From the NCBI RefSeq assembly GCF_019931195.1, contig NZ_JAIOUO010000004.1, positions 434,001-498,000 of the forward strand: 64,000 nt of DNA. Reading direction: 5' to 3'. This document shows, piece by piece, positions 46,235 through 56,247 of the stretch. This DNA comes from Marinobacter sp. F4216 (lineage in GTDB: Bacteria > Pseudomonadota > Gammaproteobacteria > Pseudomonadales > Oleiphilaceae). How positions within the stretch are numbered: the first letter of the stretch is position 1; each line of letters begins with the position of its first letter. Made by a program: the position numbers and the translations under genes. The notes under the pieces are model-generated. The model ran no database searches and had not been told where the DNA came from. It saw nothing but the letters and a program-made list of their open reading frames with translations.

Positions 46235-47488
46235 ATGGCCCAGACAACCGGCCCATCAATCTGCTCATCATGGACGGGGAGCATCGGTATTTTCCTGATC
46301 CTGCTGCTGGGTATTGCCATCACCGCCTGCGCCCAGAACCCGGCGCTGTACAGCCCCGGGGACGACCAGCTGGACGCCGAACCTTTCAGCGATTTCGCCG
46401 ACTACCAAAACCGTGCCCGGGCGTATCTGGAAGCCAATCTGACCCCGGTCGAGGGCTTCCCGCGCAGCGACCAGGTGGACTGGAACCTGCCCTTCTCGCT
46501 ACCACCCGCTGATCACTGCGCCGAGGCACCGGAGACGGGCCTGTTGCTGATCCATGGTCTGAGCGACTCGCCCTTCGTGTTCCGGGATCTGGCCCGGGCC
46601 CTCTCAGTTCGCTGTATCGGGGTTCGAACCCTGTTGCTGCAGGGCCACGGCACACGACCAGGGGATATGGTCAAAGCCAGCGCCGACGTCTGGCGGGAAC
46701 AGGTTCGCCAGCAAATGGCTGACCTGGCCAGGGAGGTGGACCACCTGTTTATCGGAGGCTTTTCGCTGGGCGGGGCCCTGGCCACCGAGTATGCGCTGTC
46801 CGGCCAGCAGCCACAGGTGGACGGGATCATTGCCCTGGCCCCGGCCTGGCGACTCAACGGCCTGGACAATTACCTCTGGCTGGCCGGTATTGCCGATCTG
46901 TTTGCAGACTTCGTTGAGGAAGAGCCGGAACTGAACCCGGTGAAATACGAGTCGGTGACGCTCAACGCCGGCAGCCAATTGGCCGATGTGCTCGGCCAGA
47001 CCCAACGGTTGCTCGAACAGCCGGCAGCCCCCCTGCCTCCGTTGTTTCTGGTGGCCACCGAAGCCGATTCCGTGATTGATCTGGGCTATCTGGTGCAGAC
47101 GTTCCGCCAGCGGTTCCGGCATCCGGACAACCGGATGCTGGTCTTCCGGGATCTGCGTAAACCCTGGCCCGACAACTGGGCCGATCCCCGCATTCAGTCA
47201 CTGGACAGCTACCTGCCCGAAGAAAACATTCTGGAGTTCTCCCATCAGGCACTGGCCATCGCCCCGGACAACGAGCTTTACGGGCGGGGAGCCCCGCTTC
47301 AGCGTTGCCTGGAACCCAACAACCTGACTCTGGCGGAGTGCCGAAAACTACCCGCAGGCCAGCTCTGGTTCAGTGCCTGGCACGACGACCCCCGGCCGGT
47401 GCCCACCAGCAGGCTTACCTACAACCCCTGGTTTGATGTGTTGTCCGGGCACATGGCCGCCTTTATCCGCCGCCAGACCCCACACTAA
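46235..47488 (+). CDS. Lipoprotein alpha/beta hydrolase (esterase-like)
   Basis: The 417-residue protein begins with a hydrophobic segment and a lipobox ITAC at about residues 29-32, so it is probably membrane-anchored outside the cytoplasm. The alpha/beta hydrolase part has LLIHGLSDSPF, the nucleophile elbow GFSLGG and an acid in ATEADSV. The N-terminal 15 residues include a Cys that may be non-coding if the start is later. The substrate is unknown. Confidence 0.7.
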   Translation: MAQTTGPSICSSWTGSIGIFLILLLGIAITACAQNPALYSPGDDQLDAEPFSDFADYQNRARAYLEANLTPVEGFPRSDQVDWNLPFSLPPADHCAEAPETGLLLIHGLSDSPFVFRDLARALSVRCIGVRTLLLQGHGTRPGDMVKASADVWREQVRQQMADLAREVDHLFIGGFSLGGALATEYALSGQQPQVDGIIALAPAWRLNGLDNYLWLAGIADLFADFVEEEPELNPVKYESVTLNAGSQLADVLGQTQRLLEQPAAPLPPLFLVATEADSVIDLGYLVQTFRQRFRHPDNRMLVFRDLRKPWPDNWADPRIQSLDSYLPEENILEFSHQALAIAPDNELYGRGAPLQRCLEPNNLTLAECRKLPAGQLWFSAWHDDPRPVPTSRLTYNPWFDVLSGHMAAFIRRQTPH

Positions 47489-47527
47489 GCGTTTCCGCAG
47501 CCTGAGCTCTGGGGTAGACTGCGATTC

Positions 47528-48439
47528 ATGAACCCTGTTGATACATTGAATCTCGACCTGCGGGCCCTCGGCACCTTCATTGCAGTGCTGGACGAGGGCA
47601 GCGTATCCAAGGCTGCCATCAAGCTGGGCGTCAGCCAGTCGGCGGTCAGCCACACCCTGGACCGCCTGCGCCAGGCCCTGGGCGACCCCCTGTTTGTGAA
47701 GTCCGGCCGGGGCATCACGCCGACCCGCTACGCCCAGCAGGTCGGACCGCACATCCGGCAGATTCTGGACGATCTGCAATCCCTGGCGTCAGGACCGTTC
47801 TTTACCCCGCAAAGCGCGGAATTCACCTTCACCATTGCCGCCAACGACTACCAGCGGGATCTGCTGCTGCCGCCCCTGGTGGAGACCCTACGGCGCGAGG
47901 CTCCGGGTATCCGGCTGCAGGTCATTCCCTCCGGCATCCCCAGCGCCGATATGCTGCGCAAAGATCTCTGTGACCTGATTATTTCCCCCCACGCGCCAGA
48001 AGCCACCGACATCATGCAGCGGGGGCTGATGGCCGACCGCATGGTGGTGTTCTACGACCAGAACGTGCGAGAAGCCCCGAAAGACCTGGCGGAGTACCTG
48101 CAAGCCGACCACATCGCCCTGCTGTTTGCCTCCGGCGAAAAGCCGGCCCTGGAAGGCGCCATGTCAGCCCGGGGCCTGAGCCGCCGGAACGTGGTGACCG
48201 TTTCCAACTTCTCCGGCCTGCCGGAATTCCTGCGCGGCTCCGACCTGCTGGCCACCGCTCCGGAGCGGATGAGTAATCACTTACTGCGAGACTTTGCCTG
48301 GACCCCGCTGCCCTTCGAGTTCAAGCCTTTTACCCTGCTGATGCTGTGGCACCGGCGCAACCAGAACGACCCGGCCCACCGCTGGCTGAGAAACCAGGTC
48401 AACAGCGTGGCTGCCACCATGAATGGCCTGAATCAGTAA
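47528..48439 (+). CDS. LysR-family transcriptional regulator
   Basis: The 303-residue protein has an N-terminal winged helix-turn-helix (about 8-67, with SVSKAAIKLGVSQSAVSHTLDRLR) and a two-lobe effector domain. It resembles NodD/LeuO-type LysR members, with the DLIISPHAPE and FSGLPEFLRGSDLLAT segments. It reads toward the Bcr/CflA transporter with 121 bases between them, and that gap could be a regulatory target. Confidence 0.88.
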   Translation: MNPVDTLNLDLRALGTFIAVLDEGSVSKAAIKLGVSQSAVSHTLDRLRQALGDPLFVKSGRGITPTRYAQQVGPHIRQILDDLQSLASGPFFTPQSAEFTFTIAANDYQRDLLLPPLVETLRREAPGIRLQVIPSGIPSADMLRKDLCDLIISPHAPEATDIMQRGLMADRMVVFYDQNVREAPKDLAEYLQADHIALLFASGEKPALEGAMSARGLSRRNVVTVSNFSGLPEFLRGSDLLATAPERMSNHLLRDFAWTPLPFEFKPFTLLMLWHRRNQNDPAHRWLRNQVNSVAATMNGLNQ

Positions 48440-48560
48440 TTCATCAATTTCATTCATATATGGTATGAGCCCGCCGGTTGTTATCTTCTGCCCCGCCGGC
48501 CACTAGACTCCGTGTCCTGCCCACTAATTCCAGTGGACTTAAGGGATTACGGAACACACC

Positions 48561-49781
48561 ATGCTCGCACTGACCAGTGTCTGGACAACCATTCTGCTTG
48601 CCGCGGCGGTCGCCCTTGGCCCGCTCGCCACAGACATGTATCTGCCGGCCCTGCCGCAGATTGGCAGCGATTTTGGTGTGGGCACAGACAAGGTCCAGTT
48701 AACCCTGAGCCTGTACCTGGCCGGCTTCGCCCTTGCCCAACTGATCTGTGGTCCCCTGTCCGACCGGTTTGGCCGCAAGCCGATCATGGTGGGTGGCCTG
48801 ATTCTGTTCGCCCTGGCCAGCATTGGCTGCGCCATGGCCACCTCCATTGAAACCCTGATGGTGTGCCGCTTCCTGCAGGCGGTCGGCGGTTCCGCCGGTC
48901 CGGTCCTGGGCCGTGCCACCATCCGCGATATCTACCGCCCGAGGGACGCTGCCCGGATCCTGGCCATTGTCGCCAGTATCATGGCCCTGGCCCCGGCGAT
49001 CGCGCCGACCGTGGGCGGTGTGCTGGTATCCGGCCTTGGCTGGCATTCCATCTTCCTGGTCCTGGGTGCCTACGGCCTGCTGATGGCCCTGGTCGTGGCC
49101 TTCGGCATTCCCGAGCCCATGCGTCCGGAATACCGACAGCCCCTGCGCCTGTGCTCCCTGATGCGCAACTATCGCCGTATTGGTACCGACATCAGCTTTG
49201 TGGGCTACACGCTGACCAATGCCATGGTGTACGGCGGCCTGTTTGCCTTCCTGTCCGGCTCCTCGTTCGTACTGATCGAATTCCTGGGTGTGGCGCCCGA
49301 GCATTTCGGGCTCTACTTCGCCTGCATGGTGGTGGGCTATGTGGTGGGCAATCTGGCCGCCGTTCGCCTGGGACGCACGCTTATGCCAGACCAGATTCTG
49401 GTCCGCGGACTGGTGATTGCCGTCGCCGGGGGTGGCCTGATGGCAGCCCTGGCGCTGTCCGACCTCTACAATGTTTGGGCGGTGGTCCTGCCCCAGGCGC
49501 TGTTCATGGTGGGCACCGGCCTGTTGCTGCCCCAGACCATGGCCGGCGCGCTGGCTAACTTTCCCCGTATGGCCGGCTCGGCCTCGGCCCTGTTCGGTTT
49601 CGTCCAGATGGCCACGGCCGCCGTCGCCGGGGTACTGGTGGGCTACCTGCACGATGGCACGTCCATGGTCATGGCCACCATCATCGCCATCTGCGCCTGC
49701 GCGGCGCTGGCCAGCTATCTGCTGCTGGTACAACGGCATCCCGCCCGCGGCTTCGAGCCACAGGGCGCGTCCGCTAACTGA
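48561..49781 (+). CDS. Bcr/CflA-type drug efflux transporter
   Basis: The 406-residue MFS protein has 12 predicted helices and the family start LATDMYLPALPQIGSDFG. It also has the GPLSDRFGRKPIMVGGL loop (motif A) near residue 70 and ATIRDIYRPRDAARI. Bicyclomycin or chloramphenicol-type export is typical of the family. The preceding LysR gene may control it. Confidence 0.9.
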   Translation: MLALTSVWTTILLAAAVALGPLATDMYLPALPQIGSDFGVGTDKVQLTLSLYLAGFALAQLICGPLSDRFGRKPIMVGGLILFALASIGCAMATSIETLMVCRFLQAVGGSAGPVLGRATIRDIYRPRDAARILAIVASIMALAPAIAPTVGGVLVSGLGWHSIFLVLGAYGLLMALVVAFGIPEPMRPEYRQPLRLCSLMRNYRRIGTDISFVGYTLTNAMVYGGLFAFLSGSSFVLIEFLGVAPEHFGLYFACMVVGYVVGNLAAVRLGRTLMPDQILVRGLVIAVAGGGLMAALALSDLYNVWAVVLPQALFMVGTGLLLPQTMAGALANFPRMAGSASALFGFVQMATAAVAGVLVGYLHDGTSMVMATIIAICACAALASYLLLVQRHPARGFEPQGASAN

Positions 49782-49787
49782 TGACCT

Positions 49788-49820
49788 GCCACCAGAGCCT
49801 TTGCAAGAGGCTCCGGTGGC
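49788..49820 (+). terminator. Hairpin after the efflux gene
   Basis: Two stacked stems (GCCACC / GGTGGC and GAGCCT / AGGCTC, around one A-C mismatch, loop TTGCAAG) start 7 bases after the stop. A T-run appears only about 12 bases later. Confidence 0.55.
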
Positions 49821-49979
49821 CTTCCGCCGTCCTTTTGATTTGGCTCAGGTTTTCGGCAAATTCAGCGTCTCCGGCCGGTTTTTCGATTGAGCAAACCGGC
49901 GCAAGCCTTTAGTTTCCCCGCGTTACTCAAAGTCCGGGCCAGTGATCACACTGGCTGAGTTGTTGTAGGAGGGGGAACC

Positions 49980-50615
49980 ATGCGTCTGACCATTGGCGGA
50001 CTGATCATTGCCTGCAGTGCCTTGTGCGCAAGCGCAACAGCTCAGGCCCAGAACTATCCACACATGCTGGACCGCATGAACGAGATACGCCAGCATCCCG
50101 GACAAACCGCCGACGCCATTGCCGCCGGTCAGGAACGCGCCCAACTGTGTGGCTACTGTCATGGCAGGGACGGCAACAGTGTCCGCAACCACATCCCCAA
50201 CCTGGCCAGCCAGAACCCCGAATACCTGCTCAAACAGTTCCACCTGTTCGCCACCGGTGAACGGGAAAGCTACGTGATGGAGCAGGTTGGCCGGATGCTG
50301 ACCGCCGATGAAATGGTTAACCTGTCGCTGTTTTTCGCCAGCCAACCCGTCACCGCTCAGACCGCGGTATCAGCGTCGAAACTGGGCCGGGAAAAATACC
50401 AGAACTTCTGTTTCGCCTGCCACGGCGAACAGGGTGAGGGCAACCGTGACATGCCACGTCTGGCGGGGCAGAAAAAGGAATTCCTGATCAAGGCACTGAC
50501 CGATTTCAAACAAGGCAAGTCAGCCCGCGCCAACAGCCCGATGGTGAAGATCATGCGCGCGGTGGACAGTGGAGACATCGAGCCGCTGGCCGACTACATC
50601 GCCGCCATGCCCTAG
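49980..50615 (+). CDS. Dihaem c4-type cytochrome
   Basis: The 211-residue periplasmic protein has a signal peptide ending near AQAQ (residue 24) and two haem sites: CGYCH with Cys57, Cys60, His61, and CFACH with Cys144, Cys147, His148. Two similar lobes of about 90 residues match cytochrome c4. It should carry electrons from bc1 or other donors to an oxidase. Its ribosome site AGGAGGGGG is strong. No oxidase gene is adjacent. Confidence 0.9.
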   Translation: MRLTIGGLIIACSALCASATAQAQNYPHMLDRMNEIRQHPGQTADAIAAGQERAQLCGYCHGRDGNSVRNHIPNLASQNPEYLLKQFHLFATGERESYVMEQVGRMLTADEMVNLSLFFASQPVTAQTAVSASKLGREKYQNFCFACHGEQGEGNRDMPRLAGQKKEFLIKALTDFKQGKSARANSPMVKIMRAVDSGDIEPLADYIAAMP

Positions 50616-50651
50616 CTTGACTATACTTTCGCACAGGTAGTCATGGAGCAG

Positions 50652-50688
50652 ACAGGGTCCCGGACGGCAGTTCAGGCCCTGTTTTTGT
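50652..50688 (+). terminator. Intrinsic terminator after the cytochrome gene
   Basis: The stem ACAGGG / CCCTGT with a 19-base loop is followed directly by TTTTTGTT. It lies 36 bases past the cytochrome stop and 28 bases before tpx. Confidence 0.65.
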
Positions 50689-50715
50689 TATGAGCAACGG
50701 CTGGAGCCCCACTGA

Positions 50716-51213
50716 ATGAGCAAGGTCACACTCGACGGTAACCCCCTGGAACTGAGCGGCCATTTCCCGGCTGCGGGAGAATACGCCCCGCCCTTCACCC
50801 TGACCAACAGTGCACTGGAAGAAGTAAAACTCGAAAGCTGGGCTGGCCAGCGCAAGATACTGAATATCATTCCCAGCATCGACACCAGTGTGTGTGCGAC
50901 CTCTACCCGCAAGTTCAATGAACAGGCAAGCAACCTGGAGAACACCGTTGTGCTGGTGGTCTCGGCCGACCTGCCCTTTGCCGCGTCCCGGTACTGCGGT
51001 GCGGAGGGCCTTAAAGACGTGGTCACCCTGTCCACCTTCCGCAATTACAGTTTCCAGCAGGATTACGGCGTAGCCATCCAGAATGGCCCGCTGGCCGGAC
51101 TCTGCAGCCGGGCCGTGGTGGTGCTGGACGAAAACAACCGGGTTCTGCACAGCCAGCTGGTGCCGGAAATCAAAGACGAACCGGATTACAACGCCGCACT
51201 GGACGTACTCTGA
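50716..51213 (+). CDS. tpx: Thiol peroxidase Tpx
   Basis: The 165-residue peroxiredoxin reduces hydrogen and organic peroxides. It has the peroxidatic Cys60 in [16 protein letters not shown] and the resolving Cys94 in SRYCGAEG, matching the atypical two-Cys Tpx class. It has no signal peptide. It stands alone after a terminator. Confidence 0.95.
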   Translation: MSKVTLDGNPLELSGHFPAAGEYAPPFTLTNSALEEVKLESWAGQRKILNIIPSIDTSVCATSTRKFNEQASNLENTVVLVVSADLPFAASRYCGAEGLKDVVTLSTFRNYSFQQDYGVAIQNGPLAGLCSRAVVVLDENNRVLHSQLVPEIKDEPDYNAALDVL

Positions 51214-51349
51214 GCCCATCAATCCACCACCTTCGCGGTTCGCTTCGCCGGCCGGGTCCGCATAACCCACGACCCGGCTCAGCAGGCATGCACCGGCAGA
51301 CCTGTTAAAATCCCGGCCCCATTTGCCAGCAGAGCCCTCAAGCCGAATC

Positions 51350-52687
51350 GTGAGCAGCCTCCCCGAAAACACCAGCCTGTCCCGCCAGCTCTACTCCATG
51401 ACCTGGCCCATGCTGTTTGGCGTGCTGTCGCTGATGACCTTCCAGCTGGCCGACAGTGCCTTCATCGGTCAACTGGGGCGGGATCCCCTGGCCGCGCTGG
51501 GCTTTACCCTGCCCATGCAGCAGCTGATCATCGGCCTGCAGGTGGGCCTTGGCATCGCCACCACGGCGATCATTTCCCGCACCCTTGGCGCCGGGGATGA
51601 ACTGCGGGCCTTCCGGCTGGGTGGCCTGGTGATCACCGTCGGTGGTGCGCTGGTAATGCTGCTCTGTCTGGGCCTGTGGCTGTTCCAGTCACAGATCATG
51701 ACCGCATTGGGCGCCGAAGCGACCCTGCTGCCCATGATCCGCAGTTACTGGCTGCCCTGGCTGATCGCCGCCTGGACCGGTGCCGTGTTGTACTTCGGCT
51801 ACAGCGTGTGCCGCTCCCACGGCGACACCAAGCTGCCCGGCTACATGATGATGGCCACCAGCCTGCTGAATATTGCGCTCGACCCGCTCTACATATTTGT
51901 TTTTGACTGGGGCCTGCCCGGTGCCGCCTGGGCCACGGTGACCTCCTTTGCGCTGGGCTGCCTGGTGATTTACCCCAAGATCCTGAAACGCCAATGGGCC
52001 CGCTTCGATCTGGGCCAGCTTGCCCTGGGGCGGGCACTGAGGGAATTGAACGGCATTATGGCACCGGCCATGGTCAGTCAGCTGATGCCGCCGTTGTCCG
52101 CCATGCTGGCCACCGCCCTGGTGGCCGGGTTCGGTTCGGCCGCCGTGGCTGCCTGGGGCCTGGGCACCCGCCTGGAATTTTTCTCCATTGTGGTGGTGCT
52201 GGCCCTGACCATGTCCATGCCCCCCATGGTGGGCCGGATGCTCGGTGCCGGGGACATCGAACAGATCCGCAAGCTGGTTCGGATTGGCGTTCGCTTCGTG
52301 GTGGTCTGGCAGCTGGCCATTGGCCTGATCTGGCTGGTGGCGTCCGGCCTGGTGTCGGAGCTGTTCAGCAGCGATGGGCAAGTCCAGGACGTTCTGGCGG
52401 GCTACCTGGTACGGGTTCCACTCAGCTACGCCGGCCTGGGGGTATGCATGCTGATGGTCTCGGTGTGCAACGCACTGGGACTGGCCATGCGGGCCCTGCT
52501 GGTGTCCACCCTGCGGCTGTTCCTCTGCTTCCTGCCATTGCTGTGGATCGGCAGTCAGCTCGGGGGCATTTACGGACTGATGACCGGGGCGACCATCGGC
52601 AACCTGTTCGCCGGCGCGATGGCCTACAGCTTTTACCGGGCCGGCATGAACGGCCTGCGGACCCGGGTTGCCTCAGCCGAAGCGTGA
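51350..52687 (+). CDS. MATE-family efflux transporter
   Basis: The 445-residue protein has 12 predicted helices in two homologous halves. The family start SLSRQLYSMTWPMLFGVLSLMTFQLADSAFIGQLG is visible, with the typical LPMQQLIIGLQVG helix after it. MATE proteins export cationic compounds using Na+ or H+ gradients. I prefer the GTG at 51350 over an in-frame TTG at 51323. The 3' end overlaps the convergent thioesterase by 15 bases. Confidence 0.88.
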   Translation: MSSLPENTSLSRQLYSMTWPMLFGVLSLMTFQLADSAFIGQLGRDPLAALGFTLPMQQLIIGLQVGLGIATTAIISRTLGAGDELRAFRLGGLVITVGGALVMLLCLGLWLFQSQIMTALGAEATLLPMIRSYWLPWLIAAWTGAVLYFGYSVCRSHGDTKLPGYMMMATSLLNIALDPLYIFVFDWGLPGAAWATVTSFALGCLVIYPKILKRQWARFDLGQLALGRALRELNGIMAPAMVSQLMPPLSAMLATALVAGFGSAAVAAWGLGTRLEFFSIVVVLALTMSMPPMVGRMLGAGDIEQIRKLVRIGVRFVVVWQLAIGLIWLVASGLVSELFSSDGQVQDVLAGYLVRVPLSYAGLGVCMLMVSVCNALGLAMRALLVSTLRLFLCFLPLLWIGSQLGGIYGLMTGATIGNLFAGAMAYSFYRAGMNGLRTRVASAEA

Positions 52688-53098
52688 ACGGAAGTCTTCA
52701 GGCATGGGGGAAACCTGCTTTTTCCGGTAGTCAAAGAAAACAAACCCGTATTTTGCCATGGCGACCGGCTGACCGCTCTGGGCCTTGGTCACCCGGAACA
52801 CGAAATCGCCCCCGTACTTGTTGAAATCCATAACCCCAACCTCGAACCGGAGCATCTCCGGAAAAAAGGACTCGGACTGATACATGGTGGCCAGATCCGT
52901 GACGATGATACCGATACCGTCCTGGCCGGCTTCCTGAAGGCCAAAATTCACCAGAAACTGCGCCCGGGCTTCGGACAGCATGGAGATCAGGGCATCATTG
53001 CCCAGGTGATTGGCACCGTTGATGTCGGTGATGCGAACCGGCATGCAGGTTTCGAAACGGAACACCTCATCGGGGAATTCGAGCTGGACTCTGGCCAC
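52673..53098 (-). CDS. 4HBT-fold acyl-CoA thioesterase-like protein
   Basis: The 141-residue hotdog-fold protein has the start ITDINGANHLGNDALISMLSEAR at about 23-45, with an Asn/His pair in the position of the catalytic Asp/His of the 4HBT family. It continues with LATMYQSESFFPEML. It would hydrolyse an acyl-CoA of unknown chain type. It reads away from the acyltransferase-3 gene and shares an end with the MATE gene. Confidence 0.78.
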   Translation of the reverse strand: MARVQLEFPDEVFRFETCMPVRITDINGANHLGNDALISMLSEARAQFLVNFGLQEAGQDGIGIIVTDLATMYQSESFFPEMLRFEVGVMDFNKYGGDFVFRVTKAQSGQPVAMAKYGFVFFDYRKKQVSPMPEDFRSRFG

Positions 53099-53177
53099 TG
53101 CAACGTCCTTTCAGGCGGATAGGGAGGAGGCCGCATCATACCCACTTGGTCCCCGAGGTTCATCCCGCGCCCCCCTT

Positions 53178-54377
53178 TTACCGGTCAGACATGGCCCTGC
53201 CCTTCGTTTTACCGGCCTTGAGACGCCACGGGCTGACCCGCCGGAAGCCCGCACCAACCAGTTCGCGGAAGGAGGCGCTTTTCAGCCGCTCACGACACGG
53301 CAGTTCCACCCTGTGGTACGTCCAGTGGGAGATCAGGATAACCAGACCGGGAACCAGCAGAAACATGGCCCATTGGGCCGGCTCTGGCAGCACCTCGTAA
53401 ATATGACGGCCGGTCAGGAACAGGCTGGCATCCCGGAGCATGTCAATAAGCAGCCAGTGCACCAGATAAACCGAATACGAGATCTGGCCCAGGTAATGCA
53501 GCCACGAATGGTTGAGAATATGGCCCGATTGCGCGGGTATTCGCGCCGCACACAGCACCAACAGGGCAAAGCCCGCCACAGACAGGACATGTGAGACAGG
53601 AAAGTTCAGCAGCACCAGATTCACTGCCAGTACCGGCAGGGCCAGCTTTGCGGACGCGAGTCGGGCGAACCGGCCAGCCTTGAACCACCGGAACATCACA
53701 ATGCCGAGCACGGCCCCGGCCAGGCACCGGAGCAGCATGGGCCAGCCGGCGAACAGAATCCCAAGATCGCCAAACCGTTGCTCGATCCAGACCAACGGCG
53801 CAAACGCCAGCGCCGCCAACAACACCAGCCAGGGCTGCCTCAGGCCGCCCATGCCCACCAGCACCAGGGGCATGATCAGGTAGATCAGCCATTCGGCACT
53901 GATCGACCAGGCCGGCTCGTTCCAGTACGCCGCCCAATGGAGGGTCTGGACCAGAAACAGATTGGTCAGGAGGCTTTCAATGCTCTGTTTGCCGGTGAAC
54001 GGGGTCGCCAGGTACTGCATGCCGTCGGCACCTACGGCGGTCAGCAGCCACTGCACACCTTCGTAAACAACAAACAGGCCCAGCATAAACAGGTGAAGCG
54101 GATAAACCCGGGCGAATCGCGATTTGATGAACGACCGATAAGTGGGTCGGTTCTCCGCGCGCCGGAACCGGTGTTGATAGACATAGGCAATCACAAAGCC
54201 ACTGAGAATGAAAAACAGGTCAACCCAAAGGTAGGACTTAAGGAACAACTCGCCGGGCATGGAATACCCGATGTTCGGCAGCAGCACGTACATAAGGTGG
54301 TGGTAAATCACGAACAAGGCGGCCACGCCCCGGAGGGAAGTCAGCGCGATGAGCTCTTGATTGGCCGTCCGTTCCAT
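53178..54377 (-). CDS. Acyltransferase-3 family membrane protein
   Basis: The 399-residue integral membrane protein has about ten helices and the family start TSLRGVAALFVIYHHLMYVL with the conserved Arg and His pair. Later it has FFILSGFVIAYVY and KSRFARVYPLHLF. Proteins of this type transfer acetyl or other acyl groups to surface polysaccharides. No polysaccharide genes are nearby, so the acceptor is unknown. Confidence 0.87.
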   Translation of the reverse strand: MERTANQELIALTSLRGVAALFVIYHHLMYVLLPNIGYSMPGELFLKSYLWVDLFFILSGFVIAYVYQHRFRRAENRPTYRSFIKSRFARVYPLHLFMLGLFVVYEGVQWLLTAVGADGMQYLATPFTGKQSIESLLTNLFLVQTLHWAAYWNEPAWSISAEWLIYLIMPLVLVGMGGLRQPWLVLLAALAFAPLVWIEQRFGDLGILFAGWPMLLRCLAGAVLGIVMFRWFKAGRFARLASAKLALPVLAVNLVLLNFPVSHVLSVAGFALLVLCAARIPAQSGHILNHSWLHYLGQISYSVYLVHWLLIDMLRDASLFLTGRHIYEVLPEPAQWAMFLLVPGLVILISHWTYHRVELPCRERLKSASFRELVGAGFRRVSPWRLKAGKTKGRAMSDR

Positions 54378-54578
54378 GAGAGCAATCCGACGTTAGGAAA
54401 CAAGCTGGTTTTCGCCACCCGAGATGATCGGTGTGATTGCCGAAGTCAACGAATATAGTTCAGTACGCGCGAATGGCCACCATGGTTCCGGTTCTTCCCT
54501 GCAACGGGGTAAATCCCGAGCCAATTCCTGTTATCTTGTGGCAAACCACCCGTTGAATGTCTGGCCCAGAGGTTCGCT

Positions 54579-56216
54579 ATGGAAATCCGTCCCGCCGCCA
54601 CACTGATTCTTACGCGAGATAACGCTGAAGGGATCGAAGTGCTGTTATTACAGCGCTCCTGGGACGCGATTTTTTTGCCCGGCTACCATGTGTTTCCCGG
54701 CGGGGCCCTCGATCCGGCGGAATCCGATGCCCGTCACCACGCGGCCGGACCGGACGATTCGGACATCAGCCAGATCATGAGTCTCAGCGAAGGCGGGCAG
54801 GATTACATGCTCGCCGCGGTGCGGGAGTGCTTTGAAGAAGCCGGCATCCTGCTGGCACAGGACCAAAGCGGGCAGTTGATTTCCGGCAATCACCCGGTAC
54901 ATGAACAGCGCCAGGCCGTGTTCATGGGCGAACAGACCCTGGCCGGGGTTTGTCAGCATCATGGACTGACCATCCCGCTGGATCGCCTGGCCTACCTGAG
55001 TCACTGGGTCACCCCACCTGGCCCACCGCGCCGCTTTGATACCCGCTTTTTCGTCACCGCCGCACCAGAAGGCCAGATGGCCTCCCACGATGGCCAGGAA
55101 ACCATCGACCACCTGTGGATCAGTCCAGCACAGGCACTGGAGGATCACCGTTCCGGCACACGGCTGCTGGGCCTGCCCACCCTGCGCACGCTAAGAATTC
55201 TGAGCGATTTTGACAACACCAGCGACCTGATGCGTTATGCCCACGCCAACCCGCCCGAAGCCAATCCGGAGTCGCCCTGGCCTGCCCTGCGAAAGGGAAA
55301 GCCGGTCATGCTGGAGCCAGGGGCGCCGGCTTACGACGAAGCCACCAAACTGGATCCGGAAGGCGAAGGCTCGGTGCGCGCTGAAATTGTCCCCGGCGAG
55401 CCTGTGGAGATCGCCGCCCGGGTGCGCCGGCTGACCGCCCCGAACGCCGGTCTGATGACTGGCCCCGGCACCAACACCTACATTCTGGGGCACGACCGGT
55501 TTACCGTCATCGATCCAGGCCCGGATAACCCCGACCACCTGCAGGCCATTCTGACGCTGACGAACGGACGCATTGATCGGGTACTGGTGACCCACACCCA
55601 CCAGGACCACTCACCGGGTGCCAAGGCCCTGCGCCGTGACACGGGATGCACCCTGGTGGGCATGCATGCGCCCGATGACGGCCTGCAGGACAGCGACTTC
55701 AGTGCCGACGAACAGCCCACCCACGGGCAGATCATCATGAGCGATGCCGGCCCACTGAAGGTGCTGCACACCCCCGGGCACGCCTCCAATCATGTGTGCT
55801 TTCTGCTCACCGAGCAGGAGCTGCTGTTTGCCGGGGATCACATCATGCAGGGTTCAACGGTGGTGATTAATCCGCCCGACGGCGATATGAAGGCTTATGT
55901 GGAATCGCTGTACGGCCTGCTGGCCGAACCCATCCGCTACATTGCGCCGGGGCATGGATTCCTGATGGCCCAGGCCGAGGCGGTGATTGACTACCTGATC
56001 ACCCACCGCCTGACCCGGGAACACAAGATCGCCCGGGCGCTCGAAAGCCTGGCACCAGCCGACCTGAAGGCCGTGACTGCCAGGGCCTATGACGATCTAC
56101 CGTCGATCATGCACGGTCTGGCGGCCCGATCCGCCCTGGCGCACCTGCTGAAACTGGAGGCCGAAGACCGGGCCCGGCAGCAGGACAACCAGTGGTACAG
56201 CACCCGTCACACCTGA
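54579..56216 (+). CDS. Nudix hydrolase / metallo-beta-lactamase fusion
   Basis: The 545-residue protein combines two domains. The N-terminal part (about 1-220) has an interrupted Nudix box: GGALDPAE at 41-48 and RECFEEAGI at 82-90, with an insertion of about 26 residues between them, as in NUDT19-type Nudix proteins. The C-terminal part (about 280-545) has the metallo-beta-lactamase motif HTHQDH (His339, His341, Asp343, His344) and HTPGHASNH later, close to LACTB2-type nucleases. Which substrate links the two halves is not clear. The AGAGG ribosome site is only moderate. Confidence 0.87.
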   Translation: MEIRPAATLILTRDNAEGIEVLLLQRSWDAIFLPGYHVFPGGALDPAESDARHHAAGPDDSDISQIMSLSEGGQDYMLAAVRECFEEAGILLAQDQSGQLISGNHPVHEQRQAVFMGEQTLAGVCQHHGLTIPLDRLAYLSHWVTPPGPPRRFDTRFFVTAAPEGQMASHDGQETIDHLWISPAQALEDHRSGTRLLGLPTLRTLRILSDFDNTSDLMRYAHANPPEANPESPWPALRKGKPVMLEPGAPAYDEATKLDPEGEGSVRAEIVPGEPVEIAARVRRLTAPNAGLMTGPGTNTYILGHDRFTVIDPGPDNPDHLQAILTLTNGRIDRVLVTHTHQDHSPGAKALRRDTGCTLVGMHAPDDGLQDSDFSADEQPTHGQIIMSDAGPLKVLHTPGHASNHVCFLLTEQELLFAGDHIMQGSTVVINPPDGDMKAYVESLYGLLAEPIRYIAPGHGFLMAQAEAVIDYLITHRLTREHKIARALESLAPADLKAVTARAYDDLPSIMHGLAARSALAHLLKLEAEDRARQQDNQWYSTRHT

Positions 56217-56247
56217 GATATCGCTCCAGCAGACACCATGGAAGGGG

